From NCBI GenBank assembly GCA_009760885.1, contig CM019693.1, positions 2,918,300 to 2,982,299 of the forward strand: a stretch of DNA of 64,000 nt, given 5' to 3'. Of the stretch, positions 12,262 through 22,860 are shown one piece after another. Within the stretch, counting starts at the first letter, position 1. Every line of letters starts with the position of its first letter. The stretch is from Achatina immaculata (taxonomy: Eukaryota; Mollusca; Gastropoda; Stylommatophora; Achatinidae). Position numbers and translations under genes: made by a program. The notes under the pieces were generated by a model that was given only the letters and a program-made list of their open reading frames with translations, did no database searches and was not told where the DNA came from.

Positions 12262-12399
12262 TTTAAACCATGTAAACCATCAAGTACTTCAATGACATAG
12301 TTAGAAAAGCAACTTGTTAGATATTGTTAGAAATTATTTTAATGTTTGTTAAAAAAACATATGTTAGAAGATCTGTATTTACAATGTATTTTTATTTAT

Positions 12400-12667
12400 G
12401 TATATGTCTGCGTGTGTATGTGTGCGTGAGTGCTATTTTATTAGGTTAATGACTTCTTCTCTTTTACCTTGAATGTAGTAGCTAAATCTTACACTCTTTT
12501 GATATGTTTTTCCTAATTTAATTTGTATTTTTGTACTAAATCAAGTGTGTGGGAAGAATGAAAGATGGAGTGATGAATGGCAGAATGTAAGACGGGCCTG
12601 CGTGCCGAATTCTTTACCCTTGAAAAATAAAGATTATTCATTCATTCATTCATTCATTCATTCATTC
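12400..12667 (+). mobile_element. LINE family Y 3' untranslated end, second copy
   Basis: Closely matches 8740-8946 (tattttattaggttaat, cttttgatatgttttt, gtgtgggaagaatgaaagat) and keeps a ~50 bp block (gatgaatggcagaatg to gaattct) that is missing from the 8.9 kb copy. Ends in an (ATTC)n tail of about eight units. Confidence 0.88.
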
Positions 12668-12705
12668 TTCTAGCTTACTTTAGCTTATTCTACTTTATTC
12701 TAGCT

Positions 12706-13390
12706 TCTTCTTCTTCTTCTTCTTCCTAACCATTAAGGCTCACTGTTGCAGATAAAGTTCTCCTCCATTCCTCTCTATTCCTAATCTTCTCTCTCCAGTT
12801 GGTGACACCAATTTCTTTTATATCTTTTTCTGTGTTATCTTTCCAACTCTGTCTTGGTCTACCCCTTGGTCTTTTTTTTTCCCTCATCTCCTGTGGATAC
12901 ATAATTTTCGTTTGTCTGTTCTCTTCCATTCTTTCTACATGCCCCAGCCAGCGTAGTCTGTTCATTTTCAAGACATTTATAATTCGTTGGGATTTAAATA
13001 AGCTGTTCAGTTCAGTGTTTTTTCTAGCTCTCCATTCTCCACTGTTGGTATCCTTTATCGGCCCAAAAGATTCTTCTTAGGATCTTGTTCTCAAAGATCT
13101 GCAATTGTTATTCATCTTTCTTTCTTTGTCCACGTTTCTGATCCATACATGACGGCTGGTCTTATTATGGTTGTGTAGATTGTTATTTTGGTCTTTTGGG
13201 CCAGGATTTTGGATTTTAACAGTTGTTGCAAGACAAGTATATTTTATTCCTTATCTGTACTCTGATTTTAATTTCCTCGCTTACTGTATTCCTTCTGTTG
13301 AAGGTTGTGCCTAGATATTTGTATGTTTCTGCTTTCCTAATAATCATATCCCCAACATTTATATAATCTGGATCATTCTGCCTCTGGTCT

Positions 13391-13392
<2 letters not shown>
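12706..13392 (-). pseudogene. LINE 3' portion with GAA tail
   Basis: The minus strand encodes YINVGDMIIRKAETYKYLG, then after frameshifts VMYGSETW, then NRLRWLGHVERMEENR and KRPRGRPRQSWKDN with EEWRRTLSA at the end (12726-12971 open). This is the typical C-terminal tail of RTE-like LINE proteins. A (GAA)n tail on the minus strand occupies 12706-12724. The 5' truncation abuts an (AG)n tract. Confidence 0.85.

Positions 13393-13471
<79 letters not shown>
13393..13471. repeat. (AG)n microsatellite
   Basis: Nearly pure AG for about 78 bp with one AAAG interruption. Confidence 0.97.
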
Positions 13472-13472
<1 letters not shown>

Positions 13473-13599
13473 CCGCTCCTCCCATCCTTTTTTAGGCTTT
13501 ATTGACTTCTAAAATAATTACAGTACCTAGAGTGCAATATATTACTGTCTTAGAATGTGAGAAGAAAGTATTACAGTGCTAATCTAAACCTACCTTTGC

Positions 13600-14010
13600 T
13601 ACACGGATGTGGATCATGGACTATTGTCTGACAAATGAGTAAATCACTGGAGCCAACAGAGATGTGGTTCCTGAGAAGAATGACGAGGATCCAATGGACA
13701 GCCAAGATAACTGATGAACAGTGTATGAGAGAAGCTAATGAAAAACATAATATAATAACAAAGATAAGAAAACGGTAATCATCATTAATGGGGCATGTGA
13801 TGAGAAGGGAGGATCTCGAAACCACTATAAGAATGGGAGAAACTGAAGGCAGGAGAGGCAGAAGACGACCGAGGGAGTGAGAAGATGTTAGAAGGCCTGA
13901 TACTGTGGCATGGAAAGAAATCAGAGCAGAGTTACTCAGAAATGTCAGGGACCGAGATTTCTGAAGGAGTATGACCGCCCACGTCGCCCAGCATGGCACT
14001 TGATGATGAC
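13600..14010 (+). pseudogene. LINE 3' end, RHGT family, diverged copy
   Basis: Plus strand reads TEMWFLRRMTRIQWTAKITD near 13650, then LMGHVMRRED, ETEGRRGRRRPRE, and ends AHVAQHGT followed by stop codons and GATGATGA. Same ending as copies at 17265, 24768, 46815, 54050 and 54510. Stops interrupt it. Confidence 0.8.
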
Positions 14011-14019
14011 AACATTTCA

Positions 14020-14101
14020 CGTGTTTCCCAACGTGGGGTGTATGCGGCGTCGAGGCGGGGCATGATCCCCCCCCCCCCAAAAAAAAAAGGTTGGGAAACA
14101 C
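14020..14101. mobile_element. short hAT-like inverted-repeat element
   Basis: GTGTTTCCCAAC at the left and GTTGGGAAACAC at the right are perfect 12-bp inverted repeats resembling hAT-type ends. The interior has C and A homopolymers. No clear 8-bp duplication is seen. Confidence 0.5.
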
Positions 14102-14594
14102 TGATATTAAGGAAATTCTCTCCCCTCTTTGCCTACAAGGAAGCGAAATACTTGATCTAGCTACAGTCTATTGGTACAGCTGATTTCACGTAGGCTAGTC
14201 CTTTGAGTAAATTTCGGAAAGGAAATACAGTTTACGTTCATAGCTCGTATAGCAGAGTGCATATTCAGCCCCTTTAAGTTGCGCCGTCGACATCTTTCGA
14301 TTTCTGGGCAGTGCAAGAAGTGCAACCGGACACCCCTAACAGCAACAATATTATTTGATGTCTCTTTTTTTCATTTTACATTATCTGAGACTTTAAGCTT
14401 TCACCGTGCCCTGCTAACAGCACTGTTTGCTATACTATACCCACGGGAAAAAAGTGAATGTGCAGTGGTGTCAAGCGCACCAATCACGTTGTCATGAGTG
14501 ACATGAAATAAAATTTGGCGCGAAGTTTTGTTTGAGTGTTGTCCACTTCCCTCGTGCTGCACGAAGTTGATCGCACTATTCATGGGGAGATAAC

Positions 14595-14920
14595 AACAGC
14601 TCCAGTGAAATCACGTACAGTCACAACTTCAGTGAAATCACGTACAGTCACAACTCCAGTGAAATCCCGCGCAAACACAGCTCCAGTGAAATCACGCGCA
14701 TTCACAACTCCAGTGAAATCACCCGCATTCACAACTCCAGTGAAATCGCGCGCAGTAACAGCTCCAGTGAAATCACGCGCAGTCACAGCTCCAGTGAAAT
14801 CACGCACAGTCACAACTCCAGTGAAATCACGTACAGTCACAACTCCAGTGAAATCACGTACAGTCACAACTCCAGTGAAATCACGCGCAGTCACAACTCC
14901 ATTGAAATCAAGCGCAGTGA
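14595..14920. repeat. 27-bp minisatellite, 12 copies
   Basis: Unit like CTCCAGTGAAATCACGTACAGTCACAA repeated 12 times with substitutions and essentially no indels, so both strands stay open (plus: Thr-Thr-Pro-Val-Lys-Ser-Arg-Thr-Val; minus: Asp-Phe-Thr-Gly-Val-Val-Thr-Ala-Arg). No start context, signal or splice evidence makes it a protein. Confidence 0.95.
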
Positions 14921-14956
14921 TCAATGATTGGTTACTGACCACGGATAAAATGAGGG

Positions 14957-16227
14957 TAAGTGTGTAATTCTGTTATCTGAGATCTCTTCACGTAATCGTT
15001 GAAGAGAGAAGTAGTGGAATTCCAAAATAAATATCTTTTTTCATAATGCCAAGATTGAACAAACATCAGCAAGAAATAGCTGTTGGAATGTTAATTGCTG
15101 TAGTAGCAGCAGTATCTCAACATTTTAATGTTCACAGAAACACAATATCACGCTTTCAAAGTCGTTTTAACCAAAATGCTTCCGTTGCTGACCGCCATAG
15201 AAGCGGCAGACCACGAGTTACCACCCTTGCACAAGACCGCTACATCCACCTCATGCTCCTTCTAACAGGTTTCTCCAGGCTACATGGACTGCCAGCAACA
15301 TTCCAGGTTTAAGACGTGTGTCGGGCAGGACAGAGCGCAACAGACTCAGAGAGGTAAATCTCTTACCTCATAGGCCAGCAGTTAGACCAGTACTGACAGT
15401 TCGCCACAGACAAACCCGCTTGACTTGGGCCAGGCACCACGTGGCATGGCCCTATCATCAATGGAGACGGATCCTATTCACTGATGAGTCCAGATTCTGT
15501 CTGCAAGGCCATGATGGGCGTGCTTTAGTGTACAGGCAAAGAGGAGAACGCTTTGCGAATAACTGTGTGCTAGAGGTGGATAGGAGCAGAGGAGGCAGTG
15601 TAATGGTTTAGGGTGGAATTTCCTAACCCTAACTGAACAAACCTAGTCTTCCTCAATGGCAACCTTACAGGTTTACGATATAGGGACGAAATCATTACAC
15701 GCCACTCAATGCCTTTTCTGGATGCTAATGGACAAGGCGTGATACTGCAGCAGGATAACGCTCGTCCACATGTCGCACTTGTGGCCAGGGACCATTTTCA
15801 GTAACATCAGATTACTGTCTTGCCATGGCCAGCAGTTTCACCGGACCTGTCACCTATCGAGCATATTTGGGATGAACTGGACCGCAGGTTGCGAAGGCAG
15901 CTCAATCGTCCTGTAAACCGCCAAGAATTAGCCCAAGCGTTGCAAGAAGAATGGAATAACATGCCTCACCAGTTGATACAACGTGTCATTGGTTCGATGA
16001 GAAGGCGGTGTCAAGCAGTGATAACTGCTCGAGGAGGACACACACGACATTGAAACCCTGATTTTCGTTTCTTGGGGTGGTGAGCCACATTAGGTTAGGG
16101 TTTTTTTTTCACTTTTTTGTGACATATGACTGCCTGAAAGTTATCATTTTGTTGGATAATCAAACATAATGTATTTTATTCGTCACCTGAGCACGTTCAT
16201 GGTGCTTTTTACAGCACTGCACACTTA
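14957..16227 (+). mobile_element. Tc1-like DNA transposon, candidate boundaries
   Basis: Encloses a decayed Tc1 transposase. Candidate inverted ends: GGTAAGTGTGTAATTCTGTTA (14955-14975) and, reversed, GGTAAGTGTGCAGTGCTGTAA (16209-16229), 17 of 21 matching, with TA at the presumed insertion dinucleotide. Element length of about 1.27 kb is typical for the family. End positions are tentative. Confidence 0.6.
15046..16053 (+). pseudogene. Tc1-family transposase (DD34E), broken
   Basis: N-terminal helix-turn-helix (MPRLNKHQQEIAVGML, HFNVHRNTISRFQSRF), the linker DRHRSGRPRVT, then catalytic ILFTDESRF, a second block QQDNARPHVA (near 15755) and SPDLSPIEHIWDEL. I count 34 residues between the second Asp and the Glu. 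Breaks: frameshift near 15255, a stop where Trp is expected (VMV-stop-GG, 15610), more frame loss to 15700, and a stop at about 15801. The C-terminus ends at 16053. The intact enzyme would cut and paste the element at TA sites. Confidence 0.92.
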
Positions 16228-16509
16228 CCTTTATTTCGTATCCTGTTCATTTCTTCTCTTTATGTTTCCATAGAGTTTCTTTTGCTTTGGAACTTGCATG
16301 AAAATGGTAAACAGTATTTCCAATATGTCGTAGAAATTTGTTGAATGAATTAAACAATGGGTAAATGTCTCTTATGAAGTTATTGATTTTTTCCTCCCAA
16401 TTTTAAGGATTTTGCTGTAGGGAGGGTATTTTGAAAGTAGTCTTTTTTGTTTGTTTGTTGTTTTTGATGATATTTTTCCGTAATAAACCGTTTGAATAAT
16501 TTTCCTTTC

Positions 16510-16515
<6 letters not shown>
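16228..16515. other. unassigned AT-rich spacer
   Basis: No feature recognised. Confidence 0.4.

Positions 16516-16561
<46 letters not shown>
16516..16561. repeat. (CT)n microsatellite
   Basis: About 23 pure CT units. Confidence 0.97.
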
Positions 16562-16563
<2 letters not shown>

Positions 16564-16799
16564 CCATGCCAGTCAGGTGTTGGTGGTCATTGATTTCCAC
16601 AACCATCTAATCCTTTGCTCTTTTTATAAGATTTATGTTGGACCGCGCTCCGTGATACTCTTTTTAGTCAGTCAAGTATCTTTTTTCCTTGTCTTGCTCT
16701 TGGCCCGTTTTTCCCTCCAGTTTTCCTGTTGTCACTAGAAGTTTAAAGACTTAACCGTTATAAATAGAATTATTAAATTTTACCTTGACACAGAGAGGA

Positions 16800-17090
16800 T
16801 CTGAGACTTAAGAGTGAGGCTCATAAAGCATCATGGAAGCTGTATTGGAAAGAATGCGGGGAAAAAAAAAAGACTGGGAATGAAAGAGCAACGTAATTGT
16901 GAAGAGACTGCTGGAGATAGGACAAATTAAAGGTGCTGGTAGGAAACCTGAACTGTGTGGCAGAAAACGCATCGTAAAGAACCAACATTTGATGTGAACT
17001 GTTAGCAAACACGCTCTTGGATGGATGCTTGGGCGCCCGCCGGAGCTTATATGGGGCTGTCCTGAAAAGGAGATTTTCTTGTAAAAACAT
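16800..17090. repeat. dispersed repeat R, copy 1
   Basis: Blocks such as gaatgcgggga, ggaatgaaagagcaacgta, gaaccaacattt and gaactgttagca match 36790-36990 in the same order. A shorter related piece occurs at 63395-63460. Nature unknown; no coding motif. Confidence 0.6.
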
Positions 17091-17202
17091 CCACATATCA
17101 CTTTTGCCTGAACGGAATTCTAACGCTTTTATGTGTGAGGAAAAATATTTCACGTAAATAAATTTATCATGACACTATGTACAGACTTTGACCAATAAGA
17201 AA

Positions 17203-17203
<1 letters not shown>

Positions 17204-17261
<58 letters not shown>

Positions 17262-17264
17262 TCA
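17204..17264. repeat. (TA)n microsatellite
   Basis: About 30 TA units abutting a 5'-truncated LINE end. Confidence 0.95.
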
Positions 17265-17620
17265 GAAATGTGGTTTATTAGAAGAATATTGCGAATCCCC
17301 TGGACAGCAAAAATAACTAATGAAGAATGTACAAAAAGAGCTGGAGAGATAAAAACCTTGTCAAAAAGATAAGAGAGAGACAATGTACTTTCATAGGACA
17401 TGCAATGAGAAGAGGGGGCATTGAAAATATTATAACAACAGGAAAAACAGAAGGAAGAAGATCAAGAGGAAGACCAAGAGAAATGATACTGGACAGTCTG
17501 ACGGGATGGTGTGAGAGGAGATCACCAACTGAGCTGATGGCCTGCATGAAGGATCGTGTACTCTGGAGAAGCATAATAGCCAACGTCAGTCGGCACGGCA
17601 CCTGATGATGATGACGATGA
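17265..17620 (+). pseudogene. LINE 3' end, RHGT family
   Basis: EMWFIRRILRIPWTAKIT near 17270, then an open frame 17327-17605: RERQCTFIGHAMRRGGIEN, GRRSRGRPREMILDSLTGW, RVLWRSIIANVSRHGT and two stops. A (GAT)n-like tail follows. The same C-terminus occurs in six places in this window. Only the last ~115 codons survive. Confidence 0.87.
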
Positions 17621-17624
17621 TATG

Positions 17625-17676
17625 TATATGTATGTATGTGTATATATATGTGTATATATATGTGTGTGTATATATA

Positions 17677-17710
<34 letters not shown>
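17625..17710. repeat. TATG/TA microsatellite
   Basis: ATGT repeats grading into a pure TA run that ends at the left terminus of the mariner element. Confidence 0.92.
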
Positions 17711-17712
<2 letters not shown>

Positions 17713-18596
17713 CAAGATCGGACAATTAAGTAATGAGACTGATTTTATTATAGGTAAGACAAAAATGCCATCTATGAAGAAAAGCATGAAATTCAAAGAG
17801 GCAACCTTCATCTATGATCTGGCAACTTTTCATCGCCTTCCGATAAGTAGACCACAAACAATACGCCATTTTGTTGACCTAGTCAGATGTGTATTGTCAC
17901 GTAATAAGCATTGAGCAAAAAGCTAACATTAAATTCTGCTTAAAACTCGGGAAAAAAGTGCCAATTGACAGTTGAAATGACGAGACACGTTTATGGGGAT
18001 CATTTTTTATCTCGTGCACAGATATTCAGGTGGTATTCACGATTCAAAACTGGTCTGGAAACGATTACAAATGCAACTAGACATGGACGTTCAATTTCTG
18101 TTCGTAATGAAGAACTCATTGCAAACGTCAGAGAACGGATACAAGAAGTTGACTGAACTTGATACAAGTTGTTTGACTGCGAGGATGATGGCAGATGAAT
18201 TTGGTGTTAACTTAGAGATCATTCGTAAAATTTTAGTGGAAGATTTGGGCAAGAAAAAAGTTGTTTGCCGGTTTGTACCACATGCATTATCTGATGACCA
18301 AAACATCACCGTGTTGAGTACGCAAAAGACATCATCAAAACGTGTCGCAGAAATAAATATTTCTTAAATATGATTGTTGTAGAGGATGAAACATGAATGT
18401 CCTGCTTTAACCCCACAACTAAATGCCACAGTGCTCAGTGAAAGTCATCATCATCACCAAAAGGCAAAAAATTTCATGTTCAAAAGTCGAAAGTGAAGAC
18501 AATGCTGGTGTGCTTCTATGACAGCAAAGGAGTTATTCACAAAGAATTTATTCCAAAGGGACAGACTGTCACTGCCAAAGTTTGTTTAAGTATTTT

Positions 18597-18608
18597 GAAA
18601 TTCCTATT
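18597..18608. repeat. target-site duplication, left, of nested element
   Basis: gaaattcctatt here and gaaacgcctatt at 19601-19612: 10 of 12 identical, flanking the insert on both sides. Confidence 0.65.
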
Positions 18609-19600
18609 CTTCTTCTTCTTCTTCGTTCGCTTCTACTACCAAGACCGCCCCGTGATCCTAATGAATTTACTCCTGTGGTCCTCGATAGGTCTTGTGGTCT
18701 CCCTGTGGTCCCCGAAAGGACCACGCGAGATTCCCGAGAGGACCACAAGAGGCTCAGAGTATCGTAGGGCTTGAGCTTGTATTCTTGGTGGATCTCAGAA
18801 GCGGGATTGCCTGACACCGTGGTTTTCGTTGCACCATTTTAGTCTAGAGTTGGACTTTCTCACCGGAAAATCTCGACGTGCTTTGGATATCAGTATATCC
18901 CCGCTGGGTAAGAGATGGCCGCCCATCCAGGCTAGAGTTGGACTTTCTCACCGGAGAACCTCGACATATTTTGGGATACCCGTGTATCCCAGCCGAGTGA
19001 GAGGTGGTTGCCCATCCAGTCCAGTGTTGGACTTTCTCACTGGAAAACCTCAGAGTGATTTTGATACGTATACATCCCCGCCGAGTGAGAGGTGGTTGCC
19101 TATCTAGACTTCACTGGTCCAGTGTCTCCGAGTTCAGCATTTTGTGATCGTGGTCGCTACCCTTCCTAGTTGTGACCAGGATGGAGCTTTTGTCCAGGAG
19201 GACGAATCCTCGCCACTAGTGACTTCCACCCCTGGGTTGAGCCGGTTTAGGCATATTATCCCAGTATGGGCGTGTTTAGGACATGATCGACCTCTAGAGC
19301 GGAGGTACCGTGACATGAGTAGCCATCAAGTATCACCCATGGTTTAAGCCGGTTTAGGCATATTTCACCAGTATGGGTTATATCGGACGTGGCCGGCCTC
19401 TAGAGCAGAGGTGCCGTGGTATGATGAGTAGCTATCGCAGCGAGACTACTGGACATACCGATTAAGCTTCACTTTATCCTTTCCATAACCTTTTCACATC
19501 GGCGCTGCACGGCAACCCTAACTGTTTTTTCGCATTTTCTTTATTGGCCGCGAGGAGTTTTACTCCACGCGCGGCATCCGAAGAATCTCGCCAGCAGTGC
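18609..19600 (-). mobile_element. GAA-tailed retroelement nested in mariner
   Basis: On the minus strand it ends GCGAACGAAGAAGAAG. The last ~190 bp are repeated at 36529-36718. The interior carries three ~90-bp tandem units (18843-19111, each with gagttggactttctcaccgg) and two ~110-bp units (19236-19435, each with gccggtttaggcatatt). No RT or other protein is recognisable, so I infer a non-autonomous element moved by a LINE with the same 3' end. Confidence 0.75.
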
Positions 19601-20194
19601 GAAACGCCTATTGAAAAGTATTCTCCGAGCTCGACCCGAGTATTCAACACCTGGCAGTTTTATCCATCTTCATGATAATGCACCGGCTCACCGGTGGTAG
19701 TTGTACATGAATTGTTGGCTCAAAAACAAGTCTCTGTTCTCAACCATTCACGCTATTCCCCAGATTTGTCTCTCTGCTATTATTTTCTAATCCCAAAATT
19801 AAAGTTACCATTGAAAGCACACTTCTTTGACGATAATGATGACATCCAAAGGACCGTAACATCGAGTTTAAGGGCCATACCAGCAGAAGAACTACAGAGG
19901 TCGTTCCAGTGTTTGTTTGATCGTGCCACTCGCTGTATCAATGCAGAAGAGGCTTACTTTGAATAGAATATACGTTATATCTTCAACTGTTGTTTATTGT
20001 TTTATATAATTAGTCTGATTATTTAATTATCAGACCTTGTATATATTGCAATCTTATGTCCCGTAGCATTTATATGGCGTAAAGCGGTGTGCCTTCATAT
20101 TTCCAGGTCAATATATGTCACATATGACATATAAGATAGGGATGTCAACGCTTGACCTCACTGCCTTTTTTTCTTATGGAAACCCCAGGTACCT

Positions 20195-20285
20195 GTATTT
20201 TCCTGTGCCTCAATGTCCGAAATCTAACCAGAGATCTTCTTGTGGGCAGACAAGGGCGCTAATCTCTACACCACCGCAGCACCAA
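20195..20285 (-). mobile_element. possible tRNA-derived SINE head
   Basis: Reverse complement has GCGGTGGTGTAGAGATTAGC like an A-box and a degenerate B-box CTGGTTAGATTTCGG at tRNA-like spacing. Only one copy is seen. Confidence 0.4.
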
Positions 20286-20289
20286 TTAG

Positions 20290-20880
20290 AAACACACTTG
20301 AAAGAAAACAAATTTAATATGAAAAAAAAGCCAGGGGAAGACAATGACGTGAAATCCAATGAGGTTCCTTCGAACCTCCCAAATAAAGACAGCACAAGGT
20401 GATGATGAATGAGGAGAATTTCCTGTAAATTCTCAAACTTACCACAAGACCCCCCCAAGTACTACAGGTTGAAAAGCGCTGTTCCACATTACGATTCTAA
20501 GCTACCAACAGATCTATACACTGACACAAAGAGAGTAGTTTAGGGAATGAGAATTTGTACACGCAACAATATAAAACATAACTGTATATATACCAAAACA
20601 CGCAATAACATAAAAAAGATCTATACCAACAACACTGAAAAACGTCACCAAAATTACAGCAACATGCAAGAACATAAAAAAGATGTATAGTAACAAGGTG
20701 CAACATGCAAAATTGTCAGAAATAAAATTATATATAGGGACAATATCTAAGATCATCAAAAACTTATGCATAGCTACAGCATCAAAAACTATGTACAACA
20801 ATATTTTAAAATATATATACCAATAACATATAACAACATCAAAACATTATGTGTAGCAACATTACAGGCATTTTTTCTTT
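20290..20880. other. AT-rich segment with weak internal repeats
   Basis: From about 20560 to 20880 motifs like aacataaaaaagat-tata and caacat recur irregularly. Hydrophobic minus-strand open frames (up to 95 codons) look compositional. Confidence 0.45.
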
Positions 20881-20881
20881 A

Positions 20882-21470
20882 CTATGCAAAGCAATACTTT
20901 GTCGCCATACTTATTTAACTTGTATACTGAAAGTATAATGAGGAATGTTAGAGAAGATGTAGACAAAGAATATTACGATGCCATAACAATTGGAGGTTAT
21001 GAAATACCAGAGATTAGATATGCTGATGACACGGTATTACTGTCCACAACACAAAAGGAATGGAAAACTAATTATGTCAGTTCGTAAGAACAGTGAAGAG
21101 CAAAACCTCTATCTTAATGCGAAGAACACTAAACTGATGACAACTGACAAAACAAATAAGGCAGCTGAAATATGTGGCAATGAGGAAAAACTGGAAGAAA
21201 TAGATAGTTTTGAATATCTTGGATCATTACTAACTAGTAATGGAGATAAAATGAGGGAAATGAAAAGGAGGACATCTATCGCTCTTCAGAAAATAAAGCA
21301 ACTAAAGAAACTGTGGAGAAGAACAGACAGAACTACAAAAATAAGATTTTTAAGGGCAAACATCTTTCCCATCGCCACATATACCCGTGAGACCTGGACA
21401 CTTAACAAAACAGCTGAGAAACATAAATGCCTTTGAATGTAAATGCTACAGAAGAGTTCTTCAGAAGAGA
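20882..21470 (+). pseudogene. LINE family X reverse transcriptase fragment
   Basis: Starts just before the B motif (TLSPYLFNLYTESIMRNVRE), has YADDTVLLS, NAKNTKLMTTDKT, FEYLGSLLTSNGDKMREMKR, RTTKIRFLRANIFPIATYTR and ECKCYRRVLQ. One frameshift near 21060 splits it. It ends where a GAA-tailed repeat begins. Other copies of the same family: 22980, 29745, 55180 (minus) and 63945. Confidence 0.88.
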
Positions 21471-21471
21471 G

Positions 21472-21936
21472 GGGGTGGGGTCAACGTTCTCTGTTTTGGC
21501 AATCAGCGACCCATAGCTTACATACTAGCGTCAGTGTTAGCGAACCATATCTTACATGCTAGCGTCAGTGTTACCGAACCATAGCTTACTTGGTAGCATC
21601 AGTGTTAGGGAACCATAACTTACATGCTAGCGTCAGGGTTAGCGAACCGTACCTGATAAAATACCTGTCCCACCTCCCCGTAGATACCCCCAGTAACAGG
21701 CCTAACCTGGTTAACGGGGGCAGGGATCGTCATAGTACCCTTGTTGGTGGACCCTGCTAAAGAAGTACTGCACACAGTCTGCTTTTTTAGCTCCACTCAG
21801 TGACTGAAAATGTAGCCGCCGCAATCCTCTGCTCCCATGCGAGCACGATGTTATGCCTCAACATCTTCACCGCACTGACTGCAAAGAACACCAGCTCGCG
21901 GTTCCAGGGAGAGGAGGAGAAGAAGAAGAAGAAGCG
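21472..21936 (+). mobile_element. GAA-tailed repeat family G, copy 1
   Basis: Non-coding repeat with the order cagcgaccc, four 34-bp units (21510-21650, each with agcgtcagtgttagcgaacc), gggatcgtcatagtaccc, ctgactgcaaagaacaccag, cgcggttccaggga and a (GAA)n tail. Copies on both strands at 25150, 26477, 39715, 40130, 41285, 54776, 57590 and 58220. Retroposition by a LINE is inferred from the tail. Confidence 0.8.
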
Positions 21937-22540
21937 CACAACAGTAATTTCATCAGTTCTCATCAACTTCGCTTTAAGCTCCACTAAAATCCACTTCCTG
22001 GTGGCCCCCCACAGTTGAGATTTGAGAAGTGATTACTACATGCGAGCTTGAGATGTGACTACTTACAGGTAAGCTTGAGAAGTGACTACTACAGGTAAAT
22101 GATGACAACTAATACGATGTGAATGATAAATTTCTCAGCTTTTTTATTTCCAAGCTGGACATTATACTTGAGGTAAAAACGCCAGGACTTGGCATACATT
22201 CTTTGAGGCTTCTCCCTTTCCACAAAGATTAATGAATGTCTTAGATCAGAATGTCTTATTAATGAATGTCTTAGATTACAATGTCTTTTTTGTTCCATGT
22301 CGTAGGTAACTAATGAGCCGTCTAAATTTATCATTTTTTCTTTCAGTTTCATTGGCTGCCAATGGACCACTTGGAATTGTTCTTTTCCTCTGTGCCTTGG
22401 GGGGGGGGGGGGTTATAGGTCATTTGGATCTGCCCGTTTCCCGCTGTCCTACTAGGGTTTTTTCTTACATGTTGTGAGTGTTAAACGTTTTGAGATTATA
22501 CTGCTATCTGGGCTAGTTTGTGTGTGGATAGTGCTCAGCA
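21937..22540. other. unassigned segment with two small duplications
   Basis: Short tandem copies at 22015-22100 (gagaagtgactactacaggta) and at 22225-22285 (aatgaatgtcttagat). A G run lies at 22400-22411. Nothing else recognised. Confidence 0.5.
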
Positions 22541-22860
22541 GCGGCGTAACTTTAGGATGTACTGGGTATGAAGACATACGGTCTCCGATGCTGTCTAGTT
22601 ACGCCACTGATGGAGGATGACAGGGGCGTAACTTTAGGATGTACTGGGTATGAAGACATACGGCCCCCCGATGCTGTCTATTTACGCTACTGATGGAGGA
22701 TGACAGGGGCGTAACTTTAGGATGTACTGGGTATGAAGACATAAGGCCCCCAATGCTGTCTAGTTACGCCACTGATGGAGGATGACAGGGGCGTAATTAT
22801 AAGGTGTGCAAAGTGTGAATGCACGCGGGTCCTATGCTGTCTACCTACATCACTGGAGAT
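22540..22860. repeat. tandem array of ~82-bp hAT-like inverted-repeat units, 4 copies
   Basis: Units start at about 22543, 22624, 22708 and 22790. Each runs from CAGGGGCGTAACT to AGTTACGCCACTG, a near-perfect 13-bp inverted repeat enclosing ~45 bp, with the spacer ATGGAGGATGA between units. The ends look like hAT-type termini. The fourth unit is more diverged. Confidence 0.85.

Larger units (their letters stand above)
17965..19966 (+). pseudogene. mariner transposase, SETMAR-like, interrupted
   Basis: Recognisable parts: FCLKLGKKCQLT, YGDHFLSRAQIFRWYSRFKTG (helix-turn-helix), HGRSISVRNEELIANVRERI, LTARMMADEFGVNLEIIRKI, IVVEDET (first catalytic Asp), MLVCFYDSKGVIHKEFIPKG, then after the insert LHDNAPAHR (second Asp) and YSPDLSLCYYFLIPKLKLP. 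In DD34D enzymes the third Asp lies in the position now occupied by Tyr in LCYYF. Frameshifts occur near 18155, 18300 and 19690, and stops near 18393 and 18440. Clearly inactive. Confidence 0.9.
17711..20041 (+). mobile_element. mariner-family transposon with a nested retroelement
   Basis: Left end TACAAGATCGGACAATTAAG; right end reversed TACAAGGTCTGATAATTAAA; similarity extends about 40 bp. Total 2331 bp. Removing the nested insert 18609-19600 and one copy of its 12-bp target duplication leaves about 1327 bp, the usual size of a mariner. A TA tract flanks the left end. Confidence 0.85.

Noticed and set aside
14580..14967. Minisatellite as part of a real secreted or structural repeat protein
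   Set aside because: No signal peptide, no splice or expression evidence, and the opposite strand is equally open.
20497..20801. Hydrophobic minus-strand frame that could be a membrane protein
   Set aside because: AT-rich composition with internal weak repeats explains it; no start support or homology recognised.
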